Shown: in pieces, positions 52,258 through 62,006 of the stretch | Layout of the letters: each line of letters opens with the position of its first letter | How positions within the stretch are numbered: position 1 is the first letter of the stretch | Source of the DNA: Aminobacter carboxidus | GTDB lineage: Bacteria; Pseudomonadota; Alphaproteobacteria; Rhizobiales; Rhizobiaceae | Length of the DNA stretch: 64,000 nt | Assembly (NCBI RefSeq): GCF_014863355.1 | Contig: NZ_JACZEP010000002.1 | Coordinates: 682,001 to 746,000 of the forward strand | Reading direction: 5' to 3' | Program-made: the position numbers and the translations under genes | Notes under the pieces: model-generated | What the model saw: the letters and a program-made list of their open reading frames with translations, nothing else | The model's database searches: none | Told to the model about the DNA's origin: nothing

Positions 52258-55122
52258 TCAGAAGCCCATGGCGAAGCTGCCGCGCAGCTGGTGCGCTGCG
52301 GTGCCGTCGCCGACGGCGCCGGCATAGCTGACATCGATGCGGGCATTGTCCCTGACGGCAAAGCTCAGGCCGGCATCGTAAACGAAGGCGTCCGACGCCA
52401 GGCTGTCGCCGACGACGGAAAACGGTGCCGTGCCGGCAAGCGCAAGGCGCGACAGCGGTGCGTCGCTTTCGGTGTGGCGCCAGCCGAGCATGCCCTGCAG
52501 CGTGACGGATCGCGCGCCGGCCGGCAGTTCGGTGCTTGCCCTGATGCCGAGGGTGGAGATGGTCGCGTCCTGGTCGCCGGCTGCGCCGGTCAGTGCCGCG
52601 GCGCCGCCGGTCTCGGCAAATCCGTCGCTGCCGGTCCTGACATAAGCGATGCCGGCAAACGGCTCGACATAGGACGCGCCGAGGCCAAGGCGGTAGCCGA
52701 CGTCGCCATGGACGAGGGTGGTTGTTGCGTCGTAGCCGGCGGCGAGGCTGTCGGAGAAGCCGCCGAAGGCGACGCGACGCTCGCTCGACAGGTCGTGCCA
52801 CGCCTGGATGGCGGCAAGCTGCAGGCGAAGCGCACCAAGTTCGGCCCCGGCATAGAGGCCGGCATGCAAGGTGTCGGCGGCGCCGGTGGCGGCCCGCCCA
52901 TCCCGGGAGATGCTGCTGCTGGAATAGCCGGCCATGGCGCCGAGACGGATGCCTTCGGCGACTTCGCCGTCGAGGCCGCCGAACAGTGCCGCGGTCTTGA
53001 CCTTGAAGCCATCCGTGTCGTCCACGCCTGACAATTCCGAGATATTGCCCACACCCTCGACCCAGAAGGCACGCAATGGCTTGCCGGCCGCTGTGTCGAA
53101 GGTCTGGCGGATGCGGTTGTGCACGGCATCCTGTGCCAGTGTCGCTGATATGATGCCGGCGTTCATCAGCGAGGGGTGGATGTCGCCCGACAACTGGTCG
53201 AGCGCGTCGCGCGCGCCGCCGGCGGAAAGGCCAAGCAGGCCGCCGACCATCGGGTTGCCGGCCGGCAGATTGTCGAGCGCGCCGGCCACGGCCTGCTGGT
53301 TGTCGGTGATGGCGACGGTGCCGAATGCGGCACCATTGAAATGCAAGGTGAGCCAGACCTCGGTGGCGTTCCTGTAGTCGAGCGCACTGTCGAGGAAGGC
53401 AAAGTCGTCGGTGACGCCGCTGAAGGCGCCCGTCAGCGCTCCGGTTGTCGACAGGATCAGATATTCGTCCGACAGCGCACCCGTGCCGTTGGCGATGACA
53501 TGGACCGAAGATGTCGCGTCGATGGAGGCGGTGCCGGCGGCGATGCGGCTGGCTGTGCCGCCAATGCCGACCTCGTAAAGCGAGGCTGCCTGGAAGGCGA
53601 AATCGCCGGCCACGTTGAAGGTTCCATCGGGCGCGACGGTGGCGCCGGAGCGGATCGTGACGTTGCCGAGATCGCCGCTGCCTTCAAGCCTGGCGGTCGA
53701 AAAGACCTCGAGCGCGCCGCCGAGGCCATCGCCGATCCACAAGGTCCCGCCCACAACGTCGGTCGTTCCGGTGAAGGCCGAGCTGTTGCCCAGCAGGCGG
53801 CTTGTTCCGCTCAGATGCCTGATCGCGCCGCTGCCTGAAATGGCCGCGGCAAAATCATGGGCATCGTCGGTGTGATTAAAGACGAGCGTGCCGCTGCCCG
53901 GTCCGAAAACGACTTTCGGTGCGTCGATGATGCCCGCAGCGACGGCCGCGTCGCCCTCGGCCGCGCCGATGTTGAGCGTGCCCGTGGAGCCGCCGGCGAA
54001 GCCGATCTGGATGCCGGCAGCTGCCGTCGAGATCGTGCCACCGTGGCTGACAGTTGCGGTACCAGCGCCATTCCAGCCGAGCATGACATATGTGCTCGAC
54101 ACGACGCGGGAGCCCGAGCCGGAGACGATGAGGTCGCCGACGCCGGAGGCGTTGGCTCCGACGATCACTGCTGCGCTTTGCAATGTGCCGCCTGCCGTGA
54201 CGCTGGCCGAACCGGCCGAATTGACGCCTATCCTGATGTCGACGGTCGAGGTGAGGGCAGAGTCCGTACCATCGATGGTCAGCGTGCCCGAGGAGCCGGT
54301 CCCACTGCCCAGAAACGTACGATTGTTGGCCGTAACCTTCGCGCCGCCGGAGATATGCAATTCACCGTCGCCGGCCTGGCCGAGGATCAGGTTGGCGTTG
54401 GTGATCTGCCACAGCGTATCGGCACCCGAAATGTTGGCGATGCCGTGGCCGCTCGCCTGCTGGCCCAGGCTTGCTGAGTAGCTGCTCGCGGTTGCGCCCA
54501 GGCTGAGATTGAAGGTGCCTTCGCCGCCGTCGCCGACAACAAATCCGCTGTTGCCGGTGCTCAGCGACGAGTTCGTGCCGGTCACGTTGACCAGGCCGAC
54601 GCTGCCCGCCTGGGTGGCCACCGACGCGTGCGCAGCTTCAACACTACCGCCAGCCGCGATGTTCAATGTCCCCGATCCGTAGAAGCCGACATTGAGGTCG
54701 CCGGTCGTCCAGGTCGAGCTGCCGCCCGTAACCGTCGCTTGGCCTGTCTGGCTGCTGGCTGGTGGTGCGCCGTTGGCCGACGAGTTGCCAATGATCGCCG
54801 ATGTCGAAGCCAGGCTGCCGCCATTGACGATGTTGAGCGAGGCGCCGGCGACGCCGCCGATGAAGATGGTGCTTGTGCTTGCCCCCGGGGTGCCAACGCT
54901 TGGGGCATTGGGCGCGCCCGGCTGGTTGACGATCACGGCTGTTCCTGCGGGAGCGCTGCCGCCCGACCAGTTGCCGCCGTTGAACCAGTCGCTGCTTTGG
55001 TCCCCTTCCCAGGTCTGGGCATGAGCAGCAGCGGCAAGGGTGCACAAGACGGTGCTGGCCATGCCGGCTAGCGAAACAGCGCGCAACAATCCGCGCATGG
55101 CCGCATTGTGGCCAGTTGTCAT
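52258..55122 (-). CDS. Autotransporter, full length
   Basis: 954 aa. Signal peptide MTTGHNAAMRGLLRAVSLAGMASTVLCTLAAAAHA. The passenger starts QTWEGDQSSDWFNGGNWSGG and holds many PEP-like/beta-helix repeats with the pattern GSGTLNIAAGGS...G. The linker NQQAVAGALDNLPAGNP precedes the beta-barrel (from about FWVEGVGNISELSG at base 53085), which ends with terminal Phe (GSFAMGF). No protease or catalytic motif is seen, so adhesion or aggregation is most likely. Start at 55122 follows GGGGGGCG. Paralogue of the 1-2411 protein. Confidence 0.95.
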   Translation of the reverse strand: MTTGHNAAMRGLLRAVSLAGMASTVLCTLAAAAHAQTWEGDQSSDWFNGGNWSGGSAPAGTAVIVNQPGAPNAPSVGTPGASTSTIFIGGVAGASLNIVNGGSLASTSAIIGNSSANGAPPASSQTGQATVTGGSSTWTTGDLNVGFYGSGTLNIAAGGSVEAAHASVATQAGSVGLVNVTGTNSSLSTGNSGFVVGDGGEGTFNLSLGATASSYSASLGQQASGHGIANISGADTLWQITNANLILGQAGDGELHISGGAKVTANNRTFLGSGTGSSGTLTIDGTDSALTSTVDIRIGVNSAGSASVTAGGTLQSAAVIVGANASGVGDLIVSGSGSRVVSSTYVMLGWNGAGTATVSHGGTISTAAAGIQIGFAGGSTGTLNIGAAEGDAAVAAGIIDAPKVVFGPGSGTLVFNHTDDAHDFAAAISGSGAIRHLSGTSRLLGNSSAFTGTTDVVGGTLWIGDGLGGALEVFSTARLEGSGDLGNVTIRSGATVAPDGTFNVAGDFAFQAASLYEVGIGGTASRIAAGTASIDATSSVHVIANGTGALSDEYLILSTTGALTGAFSGVTDDFAFLDSALDYRNATEVWLTLHFNGAAFGTVAITDNQQAVAGALDNLPAGNPMVGGLLGLSAGGARDALDQLSGDIHPSLMNAGIISATLAQDAVHNRIRQTFDTAAGKPLRAFWVEGVGNISELSGVDDTDGFKVKTAALFGGLDGEVAEGIRLGAMAGYSSSSISRDGRAATGAADTLHAGLYAGAELGALRLQLAAIQAWHDLSSERRVAFGGFSDSLAAGYDATTTLVHGDVGYRLGLGASYVEPFAGIAYVRTGSDGFAETGGAAALTGAAGDQDATISTLGIRASTELPAGARSVTLQGMLGWRHTESDAPLSRLALAGTAPFSVVGDSLASDAFVYDAGLSFAVRDNARIDVSYAGAVGDGTAAHQLRGSFAMGF

Positions 55123-55566
55123 GATACGCCCCCCAAAAAATCGTCGTCTCAAAATGGTTTTCCACGCGCAGCAGGCTGCCGCTCGAATGGAGTGTTCAAA
55201 TATGCCGCCAGTAATCCCGCCCAAAGAAAAACGTCGTCAGCGTATTACGCGAGCCGACTCTCGGCGGGATAGCTTGCAGAAAACTTGGATGTCCCCTTTC
55301 CATTGAATAGTAAGCTTTTGCTGATAGATCAACCGGGTCAAGGCCGGTTTCTACACTTGACCGCCACCCGGAATGGCTGCGAGCAGCTGCGGCATCGCCG
55401 GGGTTGGTCGCCTTCCGGAAGGTGGCTCCGAAGGCCGCTTTGGCGCGGTTCCAAAATCGTTGCGGTGGCCGGCGAATGCGTCTATATACGGGCCGAATTT
55501 CCCATTTTCTGGTGGTCTGACCACCGCCCGCGTGAGGGACGCGGGCGAGCGAAGAGGATATATCGC
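55123..55566. promoter_or_regulatory. Divergent promoter region of autotransporter and trcR
   Basis: The 444-bp gap holds no supportable gene. It must contain both promoters; a TATATA element at 55481-55488 lies about 80 bp before trcR. An AT-richer section (55290-55340) lies toward the autotransporter side. No repeat is obvious. Confidence 0.4.
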
Positions 55567-56268
55567 ATGGCCAATACGCTGCTTATGCCCAAGGCGACCG
55601 CCGTCTGGCTGGTCGACAACACAGCGCTTTCGTTCGACCAAATCGCGCAGTTCTGCTCGCTGCACCCGCTCGAGGTGAAGGCAATCGCCGACGGCGAATC
55701 GGCCCAGGGCATCAAGGGCATGGACCCGATCATGACCGGCCAGCTGACGCGCGCCGAAATCGCCAAGGGCGAAGGCGACCTCAACCACCGCCTCAAGCTG
55801 TCGGACCCCAAGGTCCGCGTGCCCGAGGCCAAGCGCAAGGGTCCGCGCTACACGCCGCTGTCCAAGCGCCAGGATCGCCCGAACGCCATCTACTGGCTGG
55901 TCAAGAACCATCCGGAACTGAAGGACGCGCAGATCTCGCGCCTCGTCGGTACCACCAAGGCAACGATCGAGCAGATCCGCGAGCGCAAGCACTGGAACAT
56001 GGCGACCCTGTCGCCGCTCGATCCGGTCGCACTTGGCCTGTGCTCGCAGATCGACCTCGACATCGAAGTGCAGCGCGCCTCGCGTGGCCGCGAAGCCCCG
56101 GCACCGACCGGCGACACGCTGCTGCCGGCCTCGCTGACCGAGCGCCTGACGCCCGAGCAGGCCGCACCCAAGGACGAAGACAGGGAACTCGACGCCAACG
56201 CCGTGTTCGCCAAGCTCTCGGCGCTGCGCTCGAAAACGCCCGATGAGGACGAAGACGACAAGTTCTGA
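55567..56268 (+). CDS. trcR: Cell-cycle transcriptional regulator TrcR (DUF1013)
   Basis: 233 aa, conserved in alphaproteobacteria: NTLLMPKATAVWLVDNTALSFDQIAQFCSLHPLEVKAIADGE, then a helix-turn-helix-like part (DAQISRLVGTTKATIEQIRERKHWN) and an acidic tail EDEDDKF. GCGAAGAGGATATATCGC precedes the ATG. The name comes from database usage I recall; the mechanism is poorly known. Confidence 0.9.
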   Translation: MANTLLMPKATAVWLVDNTALSFDQIAQFCSLHPLEVKAIADGESAQGIKGMDPIMTGQLTRAEIAKGEGDLNHRLKLSDPKVRVPEAKRKGPRYTPLSKRQDRPNAIYWLVKNHPELKDAQISRLVGTTKATIEQIRERKHWNMATLSPLDPVALGLCSQIDLDIEVQRASRGREAPAPTGDTLLPASLTERLTPEQAAPKDEDRELDANAVFAKLSALRSKTPDEDEDDKF

Positions 56269-56286
56269 GGTTCTCCTCACAACATC

Positions 56287-56313
56287 AAAGGCCCCGCTTT
56301 GCGGGGCCTTTTT
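56287..56313 (+). terminator. Terminator of trcR
   Basis: AAAGGCCCCGC-TTT-GCGGGGCCTTTTT, a perfect hairpin with a T-run, between the convergent trcR and serine hydrolase genes. Confidence 0.95.
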
Positions 56314-56349
56314 CGTTTCTGCGCTGCCGAGAGGTTTTGGCTGGAAGGA

Positions 56350-57819
56350 TCAGTCCGACAGGCGCGGTGCTGCCATGTCGCGGCCGAAGCGGTGCAGGAC
56401 GAGGCTGGGCGAGCGGTCGGCCTGCGGTGTCGCGAAGGTGATGGCGGCCTCGACCTCCTTGTAGAAGAAGCGGTGTCCGCCTTCGGCAAACAGGCGCAGC
56501 CTGGGCTGGCCGGTGAACTGGGCGAACAGGGCGTCGTCGTCGCGCATGACGGAAAGCACCACGTCGGGCGCGAGCTGGTAGTGGCCGACATAGCTGTCGA
56601 ACAGCCTGGGATCGACTGAAACTTCGCTGTGGCGCGGCTTGACCCTGGTCAGCGGGATTTCTGGATTGAGCAGGTGCAGGCCGATGTCGCTGACGCCGGT
56701 ATTGGCATTCGACAGCACAACGACGCCGGTGCGTGAAGCCAGGTGGAAGCCGACGAAGGCGCTGTAGCCGCCGGTGCCGCCGTCATGCCAGGCGATCTCG
56801 CCATTGCTGCTTTTGGTGACGACCCAGCCGAGTGCCGCCGAGGTTTCCTGTTCGCCGATCGCCCGCCGCGTCGCCAGCGTGCCGGCAAGGGCGGTGGTCA
56901 GCGGCGTCTTGTCCGTCTTGACCGCCAGCTGCAGCAGCTCGAGCAGGTCGTTGGCGCTCGAGCGCAAGGCGCCGGCGCCGGCAAAGGCAGGCAGGTCCCA
57001 GTTGGGAACGATCTCGAGCAGCTCGTTGTGGCCGGTGGCCATGCGCTTGGCGAGGCGTGGCGTCAGTTCGATGGCGGTGCTGCGCATCGCCAAAGGCACG
57101 CCGATGCGCTCCTGAACCAGGGCTTGGTAGCTCTTGCCGGCACGGCTGGCGAGGGCCTGTCCCAGCAGTGCCGAGCCGAGATTCGAGTGCTCGTATTCGG
57201 CACCGATGTCGCGCGGCAGCTTGTAGCCCGACATGAACGCATACATCTCGTCGATGGTGTAGTCGGCGTAAGGGTTGGTCTCGTCGGTCGTTTCGAGATT
57301 GTCTGGCAGGCGCGGCAGGCCGGATGTCTGCGTCGCGAGGTCGACGAGCGTGATCGCCTTGCCGCCGCGTTCGGGCACGACGACGTTCAGGGGCAGGTAT
57401 CTGGACACCGGGTCGGTCAAGGCGACCTCGCCGCGCCCGGCCATGTCGGCGAGCAGCAGCCCGGTGAACACCTTGGTCACCGAGCCGATTTCAAAGACCG
57501 TGTCGCCGTCGACCGGACGCGGGTCGAGGCCACCGAAGCTGCCATGAGCGACGATGCTGCGTCCGTTGGGCCCGATGGTGCCGACGACGATGCCGACGCT
57601 TTGCCTTTGAACATCGATCCGGTCGGCGAGGATGCGGCGGATTTCCGTTTCAGTGGGGAGCTGGCCTGACGAAGCGCTGGCAGCGGCGGTGACGACTATG
57701 GGCCTGTCTTGTTTGCGGTCGAGATAAAGCAGGCCGCCAATGACGGCTGCCACCGTGAAAATGACGGCGGCTGCGGTCAGCGCAGCTGAGAATGCGGAAG
57801 GCGTCCTGAAGGGTTTCAT
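56350..57819 (-). CDS. Serine hydrolase, class C beta-lactamase/PBP fold, copy A
   Basis: 489 aa. An N-terminal membrane anchor (ALTAAAVIFTVAAVIGGLLYL) is followed by the penicillin-recognising domain. The SxxK motif is SVTK in FEIGSVTKVFTGLLL; the tyrosine motif is YEHSN; the third motif is HDGGTGGY. A C-terminal extension of some 110 residues follows (DPRLFDSYVGHYQLAP, a DUF3471-like lobe). Periplasmic D-aminopeptidase, esterase or peptidase activity is likely. The leader GAGACAGCACCGCC is shared with copy B. Tandem paralogue of 58038-59507. Confidence 0.93.
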   Translation of the reverse strand: MKPFRTPSAFSAALTAAAVIFTVAAVIGGLLYLDRKQDRPIVVTAAASASSGQLPTETEIRRILADRIDVQRQSVGIVVGTIGPNGRSIVAHGSFGGLDPRPVDGDTVFEIGSVTKVFTGLLLADMAGRGEVALTDPVSRYLPLNVVVPERGGKAITLVDLATQTSGLPRLPDNLETTDETNPYADYTIDEMYAFMSGYKLPRDIGAEYEHSNLGSALLGQALASRAGKSYQALVQERIGVPLAMRSTAIELTPRLAKRMATGHNELLEIVPNWDLPAFAGAGALRSSANDLLELLQLAVKTDKTPLTTALAGTLATRRAIGEQETSAALGWVVTKSSNGEIAWHDGGTGGYSAFVGFHLASRTGVVVLSNANTGVSDIGLHLLNPEIPLTRVKPRHSEVSVDPRLFDSYVGHYQLAPDVVLSVMRDDDALFAQFTGQPRLRLFAEGGHRFFYKEVEAAITFATPQADRSPSLVLHRFGRDMAAPRLSD

Positions 57820-57986
57820 TGGCGGTGCTGTCTCTGGGCGCGTGTTGCGGCGCGATGCCTGACTTGCGATTCAAACTGCATTGTCTGGCCGCATTGTCTG
57901 GCTCCGACAGATTGCAAGAGCATTGCGGCTGCCGGGATTGGGCGGCGCCTGCCTGCGGCTCGGTACCTCCAGGCTTTGCTCATTGA

Positions 57987-58014
57987 AAAAGGCCCCGCAT
58001 CGGCGGGGCCTTTC
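57987..58014 (-). terminator. Terminator of serine hydrolase copy B
   Basis: On the minus strand GGCCCCGC-CGAT-GCGGGGCC followed by TTTTTCAATG, downstream of the copy B stop. Confidence 0.85.
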
Positions 58015-58037
58015 GTTTGCATGTGGGCCGGGCGGGA

Positions 58038-59507
58038 TCAGTCGGTCACGCGCTGCGCCGAGACGTCGTTGCCGAACTGATGCAGGGTCAGGCTCGGCGA
58101 CGGGCCGGCGCCATTTGGTACGAAGGTAATGGCGGCCTCGACATCCTTGTAGAAGAAACGATGGCCGCCCTCGGGGAACAGGCGCAGCCTGGGTTGGCCG
58201 GTCAGCTGGGCAAACAGCTTGTCGCCGTCGCGGCTGATTTCGAAGACCAGGTTGGGCGCAAGCTGGTAGCTGCCGGCATAGCCGTCGAAGAGTTTCGGAT
58301 CGACGACCGCCTCGACCGGTTTTGGTTTGGGCTCGGTGAGCGGGATATCCCGGTTGAGCAGGTGCATGCCGATGTCGTTGACGCCGGCATCGGAGTTGGA
58401 AAGCACGACCACACCCGTCCTCGACGCCGGGTGGAAGCCGATGAAGGTGGTGAAGCCGCCGGTGCCGCCGCTGTGCCAGACGATATCGCCCGATGAGCTT
58501 TCGGTGACCATCCAGGCGAGGCCGACCTGGGTGTCGTAGTTGACCGGCTTGCGCTTGACGCTGGCTGCGGTGACGGCCGCGTTGAGCGGGGACTTTTCGG
58601 TACCGAGCGCCATTGCCAGGAAATCCAGCAGGTCGTTCGTTGACGAGCGCAGCGCACCGGCGCCGGCGAAGGCCGGAAGGTCCCAGTTGGGGACTGGCTG
58701 CAAATCGCTGTTGTGGCCGGTGGCCATGCGCCCGGCGAGTTCAGGCGAGAGCGTGATGGCGGTGCTCGACATGCCGAGTGGCGTGGTGATCCGCTGGCTG
58801 ACCAGCGCCTCGTAGTCGACGCCGGCGCGGCGGGCGAGTGCGTGGCCGAGCAAGCCAAAGCCGGTGTTGGAGTATTCGAAATCGGCACCAATGTCGCGCG
58901 GTAGCTGGTAGCGCGACAGGAAGCGGTAGAGCTGTTCGGTGGTGTAGGTGGCGTAAGGATTGAGTGTGTCAGGCGGAACCAGATCGTCGGGCAGGCTCGG
59001 CAGGCTGGAGCGATGGGTCGCCAGATCGACAAGGGTGATCGACTTGCCGGCACGTTCGGGCACGATGGCGCCCTCGGGCATGTAGTTGGCGAGCGGGGCG
59101 TCGAGCTTTACTTCCCCAGTCGCCGCCATGTCGGCGAGCAGCAGGCTGGTGAAGACCTTGGTGATCGAACCGATCTCGAAGAGCGTGTCGGCATCGACCG
59201 GGCGCGGGTCCTTGGCGCCGAACTTGCCGTGCGCAACGACGCTGCGGCCATGCGGGCCGATGGTGCCGACGACGATGCCGACGCTTTCGGCCCTGAGGTC
59301 GACGCGTTCGGCAAGGATCTTTCGGATTTCCGAATCGGCCGGGAATGTATTGGCGGCGCTGTTGGCGGATGCTGTCGTCACCGTGAAAGGTCTCTCGATC
59401 AGTTGGTCAAGATAGAGCAGGCCGCCGGAGAAAGCAGCCACGGTGCAGATTGCGGCGGCGGCAGTCAGGGCGCCTGAAAGCGCTGTTGGTTTTCTCGTTG
59501 TCGTCAT
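58038..59507 (-). CDS. Serine hydrolase, class C beta-lactamase/PBP fold, copy B
   Basis: 489 aa, exactly the length of copy A and alignable throughout. Anchor ALTAAAAICTVAAFSGGLLYL; SxxK motif SITK in FEIGSITKVFTSLLL; tyrosine motif YSNTG in FEYSNTGFG; third motif HSGGTGGF; C-terminal lobe DPKLFDGYAGSYQLAP. YSN here is canonical, whereas copy A has HSN. The start at 59507 is chosen by alignment with copy A. Recent tandem duplication followed by divergence is inferred. Confidence 0.93.
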   Translation of the reverse strand: MTTTRKPTALSGALTAAAAICTVAAFSGGLLYLDQLIERPFTVTTASANSAANTFPADSEIRKILAERVDLRAESVGIVVGTIGPHGRSVVAHGKFGAKDPRPVDADTLFEIGSITKVFTSLLLADMAATGEVKLDAPLANYMPEGAIVPERAGKSITLVDLATHRSSLPSLPDDLVPPDTLNPYATYTTEQLYRFLSRYQLPRDIGADFEYSNTGFGLLGHALARRAGVDYEALVSQRITTPLGMSSTAITLSPELAGRMATGHNSDLQPVPNWDLPAFAGAGALRSSTNDLLDFLAMALGTEKSPLNAAVTAASVKRKPVNYDTQVGLAWMVTESSSGDIVWHSGGTGGFTTFIGFHPASRTGVVVLSNSDAGVNDIGMHLLNRDIPLTEPKPKPVEAVVDPKLFDGYAGSYQLAPNLVFEISRDGDKLFAQLTGQPRLRLFPEGGHRFFYKDVEAAITFVPNGAGPSPSLTLHQFGNDVSAQRVTD

Positions 59508-59723
59508 GGTGTTGCTGTCTCTCGAACAGGCGTTTGGCTTGGGAGCATCGCTCATCTGACAGCTTGAGATTGCAACAGCATTGCGCTGAAACGCCCGGTC
59601 AAATGGGTTGCAAGCGGCGTTCGCCCGACTGGCCGGTTCGCCTTGCCGGTTCACCTTGCCGGTTCACTGGGGCAGGCGCATGATCGGGGCTTCAGCGAAC
59701 TCGAGATGCCCCCGAGGTACGAG

Positions 59724-60527
59724 ATGAGCGGGTCCGCCGCATTCGACGCCTGGAGTGCCGGCAACAGCTATGAACATTACATGGGCCGGTGGAGCCGGCT
59801 GGTGGCGACCAAGTTCGTCGCCTGGCTTGCGCCGCCCGGGCAGGCGGCGTGGCTGGAGATCGGCTGTGGCACCGGCGCGTTGACGGCAGCAGTGCTTTCA
59901 GGTGCGGCACCGCGCTCGATCGTGTCGATCGATCCCTCAGTCGATTTCATCGCGCATGTCCGCAAAGCGATCGGCGACGGCCGCGCCCGGTTCGAGGTCG
60001 CCGATGCGCTGAAGCTGCCGGCGGAGCCGGTCAGCATCGACGTCGTCACCTCCGGGCTGGTGCTCAACTTTGTTCCCGACAGGCCGGCAGCCCTTGCCGA
60101 AATGCAGCGCGTGCTCAAGCCGGGCGGGCTGCTGTCGTTTTATGTCTGGGACTATCCCGGTGGCGGCATCGGCTTTATCCGCCAGTTCTGGCAGGCAGCG
60201 ATCACCATCGATCCGGCTGCTGCGGAGCTGGGTGAAGGCAGGCGGTTTCCGTTCTGCACCAGGGAAGGGCTTCTGGCGCTGTGCCAGGACGCCGGCTTGC
60301 GCGACATCGCCATCGCGCCGATGGAGATCGAAACCCGCTTCGCGGATTTCGAGGCGTTCTGGCAGCCCTTCACGCTGGGCGCGGGGCCGGCCCCTGGCTA
60401 CTGCATGAGCCTGAACGAGTATCAGCGCGCCAAACTCAAGGCGCGCCTGGCCGAGCGGCTGGGATCGACGGGGCCGATCGACCTCGTGGCGCGTGCCTGG
60501 ATGGTCAAGGCGAAAACGCCAGGCTGA
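59724..60527 (+). CDS. Class I SAM-dependent methyltransferase
   Basis: 267 aa. SYEHYMGRWSRLVATKFVAWL leads into motif I WLEIGCGTGALTAAV; SIDPSVDFIAHVR is motif post I; VVTSGLVLNFVPDRPAALAEMQRVLKPGGLLSFYVWDY covers motifs II-III. Several ATGs are in frame; the one at 59724 has GAGGTACGAG before it. The substrate is unknown; a UbiE/ArsM-like fold does not decide it. Confidence 0.9.
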   Translation: MSGSAAFDAWSAGNSYEHYMGRWSRLVATKFVAWLAPPGQAAWLEIGCGTGALTAAVLSGAAPRSIVSIDPSVDFIAHVRKAIGDGRARFEVADALKLPAEPVSIDVVTSGLVLNFVPDRPAALAEMQRVLKPGGLLSFYVWDYPGGGIGFIRQFWQAAITIDPAAAELGEGRRFPFCTREGLLALCQDAGLRDIAIAPMEIETRFADFEAFWQPFTLGAGPAPGYCMSLNEYQRAKLKARLAERLGSTGPIDLVARAWMVKAKTPG

Positions 60528-60557
60528 GCGGCGGGAAAAAGCGCTGCCGATGCCAAC

Positions 60558-60992
60558 CTATTCGCTGGCGATGAACTTCAAGGTGCCGGCAATGCCCGAG
60601 CCCGATACGCCGCCCTTGCGGTCCGAGGGATGGTTGACGCCGTCCATGACAGGGATCTCGGTGAAGTCGAACGGGCTGATGCCTTCGAGGATGGCGGCGT
60701 TGACGCCAAACTGATTGGGGTTCGAGCGGCGCTGGTGGTGAGTGTAGATGCCGCATTTCGAGCAGAAGTAGTGCTTCGCGGCCATGGTGTTGAACTGGTA
60801 GAGGGTGAGAGCGTCTTCGCCTGAAACGACATCGACACCGCCGAGGTCGGCCGACAGGGCGACCGCACCCTTCATCCGGCAGTAGGAGCAGGTGCAGCGG
60901 CGCGCGCTGCGCAGGCCGTCCGCCAGCCTGACGCGCAGGCGAACGGTGCCGCAATGGCAGGCGCCGTCAATCTCGTGGATGTCCATGTCCAT
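60558..60992 (-). CDS. GFA (CENP-V)-family protein
   Basis: 144 aa with the zinc motifs GACHCGTVRL, CTCSYCR and FCSKCGIYTHHQ of the glutathione-dependent formaldehyde-activating enzyme family. It differs from true Gfa at 47145, being shorter with a different C terminus. Members bind zinc, but many lack the named activity. Monocistronic, downstream of and opposite to the methyltransferase gene. Confidence 0.92.
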   Translation of the reverse strand: MDMDIHEIDGACHCGTVRLRVRLADGLRSARRCTCSYCRMKGAVALSADLGGVDVVSGEDALTLYQFNTMAAKHYFCSKCGIYTHHQRRSNPNQFGVNAAILEGISPFDFTEIPVMDGVNHPSDRKGGVSGSGIAGTLKFIASE

Positions 60993-61069
60993 TGGGCAGT
61001 CTCTCCTTCCGCTTCCAAGCCTGGCGGCATGCAGGACGGTTGGGTATTGCCTGCAACTGCCAAAAGAAA

Positions 61070-61090
61070 GTCCCGGCTTGTCACCGGGAC
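61070..61090 (-). terminator. Terminator of the WYL regulator gene
   Basis: GTCCCGG-CTTGTCA-CCGGGAC (shown on plus); on the minus strand it is followed by ACTTTCTTTTGG. It lies 35 bp past the stop. Confidence 0.75.
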
Positions 61091-61124
61091 AATTTCGCAG
61101 CAGTCGGGGAGCAAAACTGTTGCG

Positions 61125-61841
61125 TCAGCCGTGCGAGTTGCGGTCGGGAGCACCGTAGGATTCGCTGCGTTCGACGCTGCGGTAATAGTCGACGAGCAGC
61201 TTGCCGCGCTCGGGCTTGAAGCTGCGGCTGGCCGCGGCGACCGACGAGATGCGGTCGATGCGGAAGGCGCGGAAGTCGTTGCGCATCTCGCACCAGGCGA
61301 TCAGCGTCCAGACCTTGCCCCAGAACCACAGGCCGAGCGGCCGCACCTCGCGGGCCGAGCCGCGCCCGGCCTCGTCATTGTAGTCGAGCTTGAGCACCTG
61401 GCGCTTTTCGACGGCGCGCTCGATCAGGTCGATGGCCTCGCGGTCGGCGTCGGAGACCACCCACATCGGCGTGTGGATCTCGGTGCGGGCGATGCGGTCT
61501 TTTTCGGAGTCGGGAAGTACGGCGCCGATCTTGACTAGCGCCTCGTCGGCGGCGCGCGCCATGGCGGCGCCGCCAAAGGCGCGGACCATGCGGGCGCCGG
61601 CAACCAATGCGACGATTTCGTCTCGTGTGAACATCAGCGGCGGAAGGTCGAAACCCTCCCTCATCATATAGCCCACCCCGGCCTCGCCATCGATCGGCAC
61701 ACCCGTCGATTGCAGGTCGGCGATGTCGCGATAGATCGTGCGCTCGGAAACCTCGAGCCACGCGCCCAGCTTGTGCGCGGTGACCAGGCGGCCACCTCGG
61801 AGATGCTGTACGATCTGGAACAGCCTGTCGGCGCGTCTCAT
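61125..61841 (-). CDS. YafY-type HTH/WYL-domain regulator
   Basis: 238 aa. The N-terminal HTH_11 domain (RRADRLFQIVQHLRGGRLVTAHKLGAWLEVSERTIYRDIADLQSTG) is followed by the WYL ligand-binding domain (YNDEAGRGSAREVRPLGLWFWGKVWTLIAWCEMRNDFRAFRIDRI). Many such proteins control neighbouring genes such as glyoxalase or DJ-1-like ones; the DJ-1 gene lies 185 bp upstream on the same strand. Ligand unknown. Confidence 0.93.
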   Translation of the reverse strand: MRRADRLFQIVQHLRGGRLVTAHKLGAWLEVSERTIYRDIADLQSTGVPIDGEAGVGYMMREGFDLPPLMFTRDEIVALVAGARMVRAFGGAAMARAADEALVKIGAVLPDSEKDRIARTEIHTPMWVVSDADREAIDLIERAVEKRQVLKLDYNDEAGRGSAREVRPLGLWFWGKVWTLIAWCEMRNDFRAFRIDRISSVAAASRSFKPERGKLLVDYYRSVERSESYGAPDRNSHG

Positions 61842-62006
61842 CGATTACCCCTCAAAGTCTCGCGCTGTTCTTGGCCAAGTGGGGGCGCCTGGCGTCGATG
61901 ACAATGCGCGTCGTCAAAAAGTCGGTCCGGCATGCTCCATCGTATCTGGCGCCGGATGGTGCCGAAGACCTCGGAATGCGAACCTCTTCACCCTATCATC
62001 GCACAG

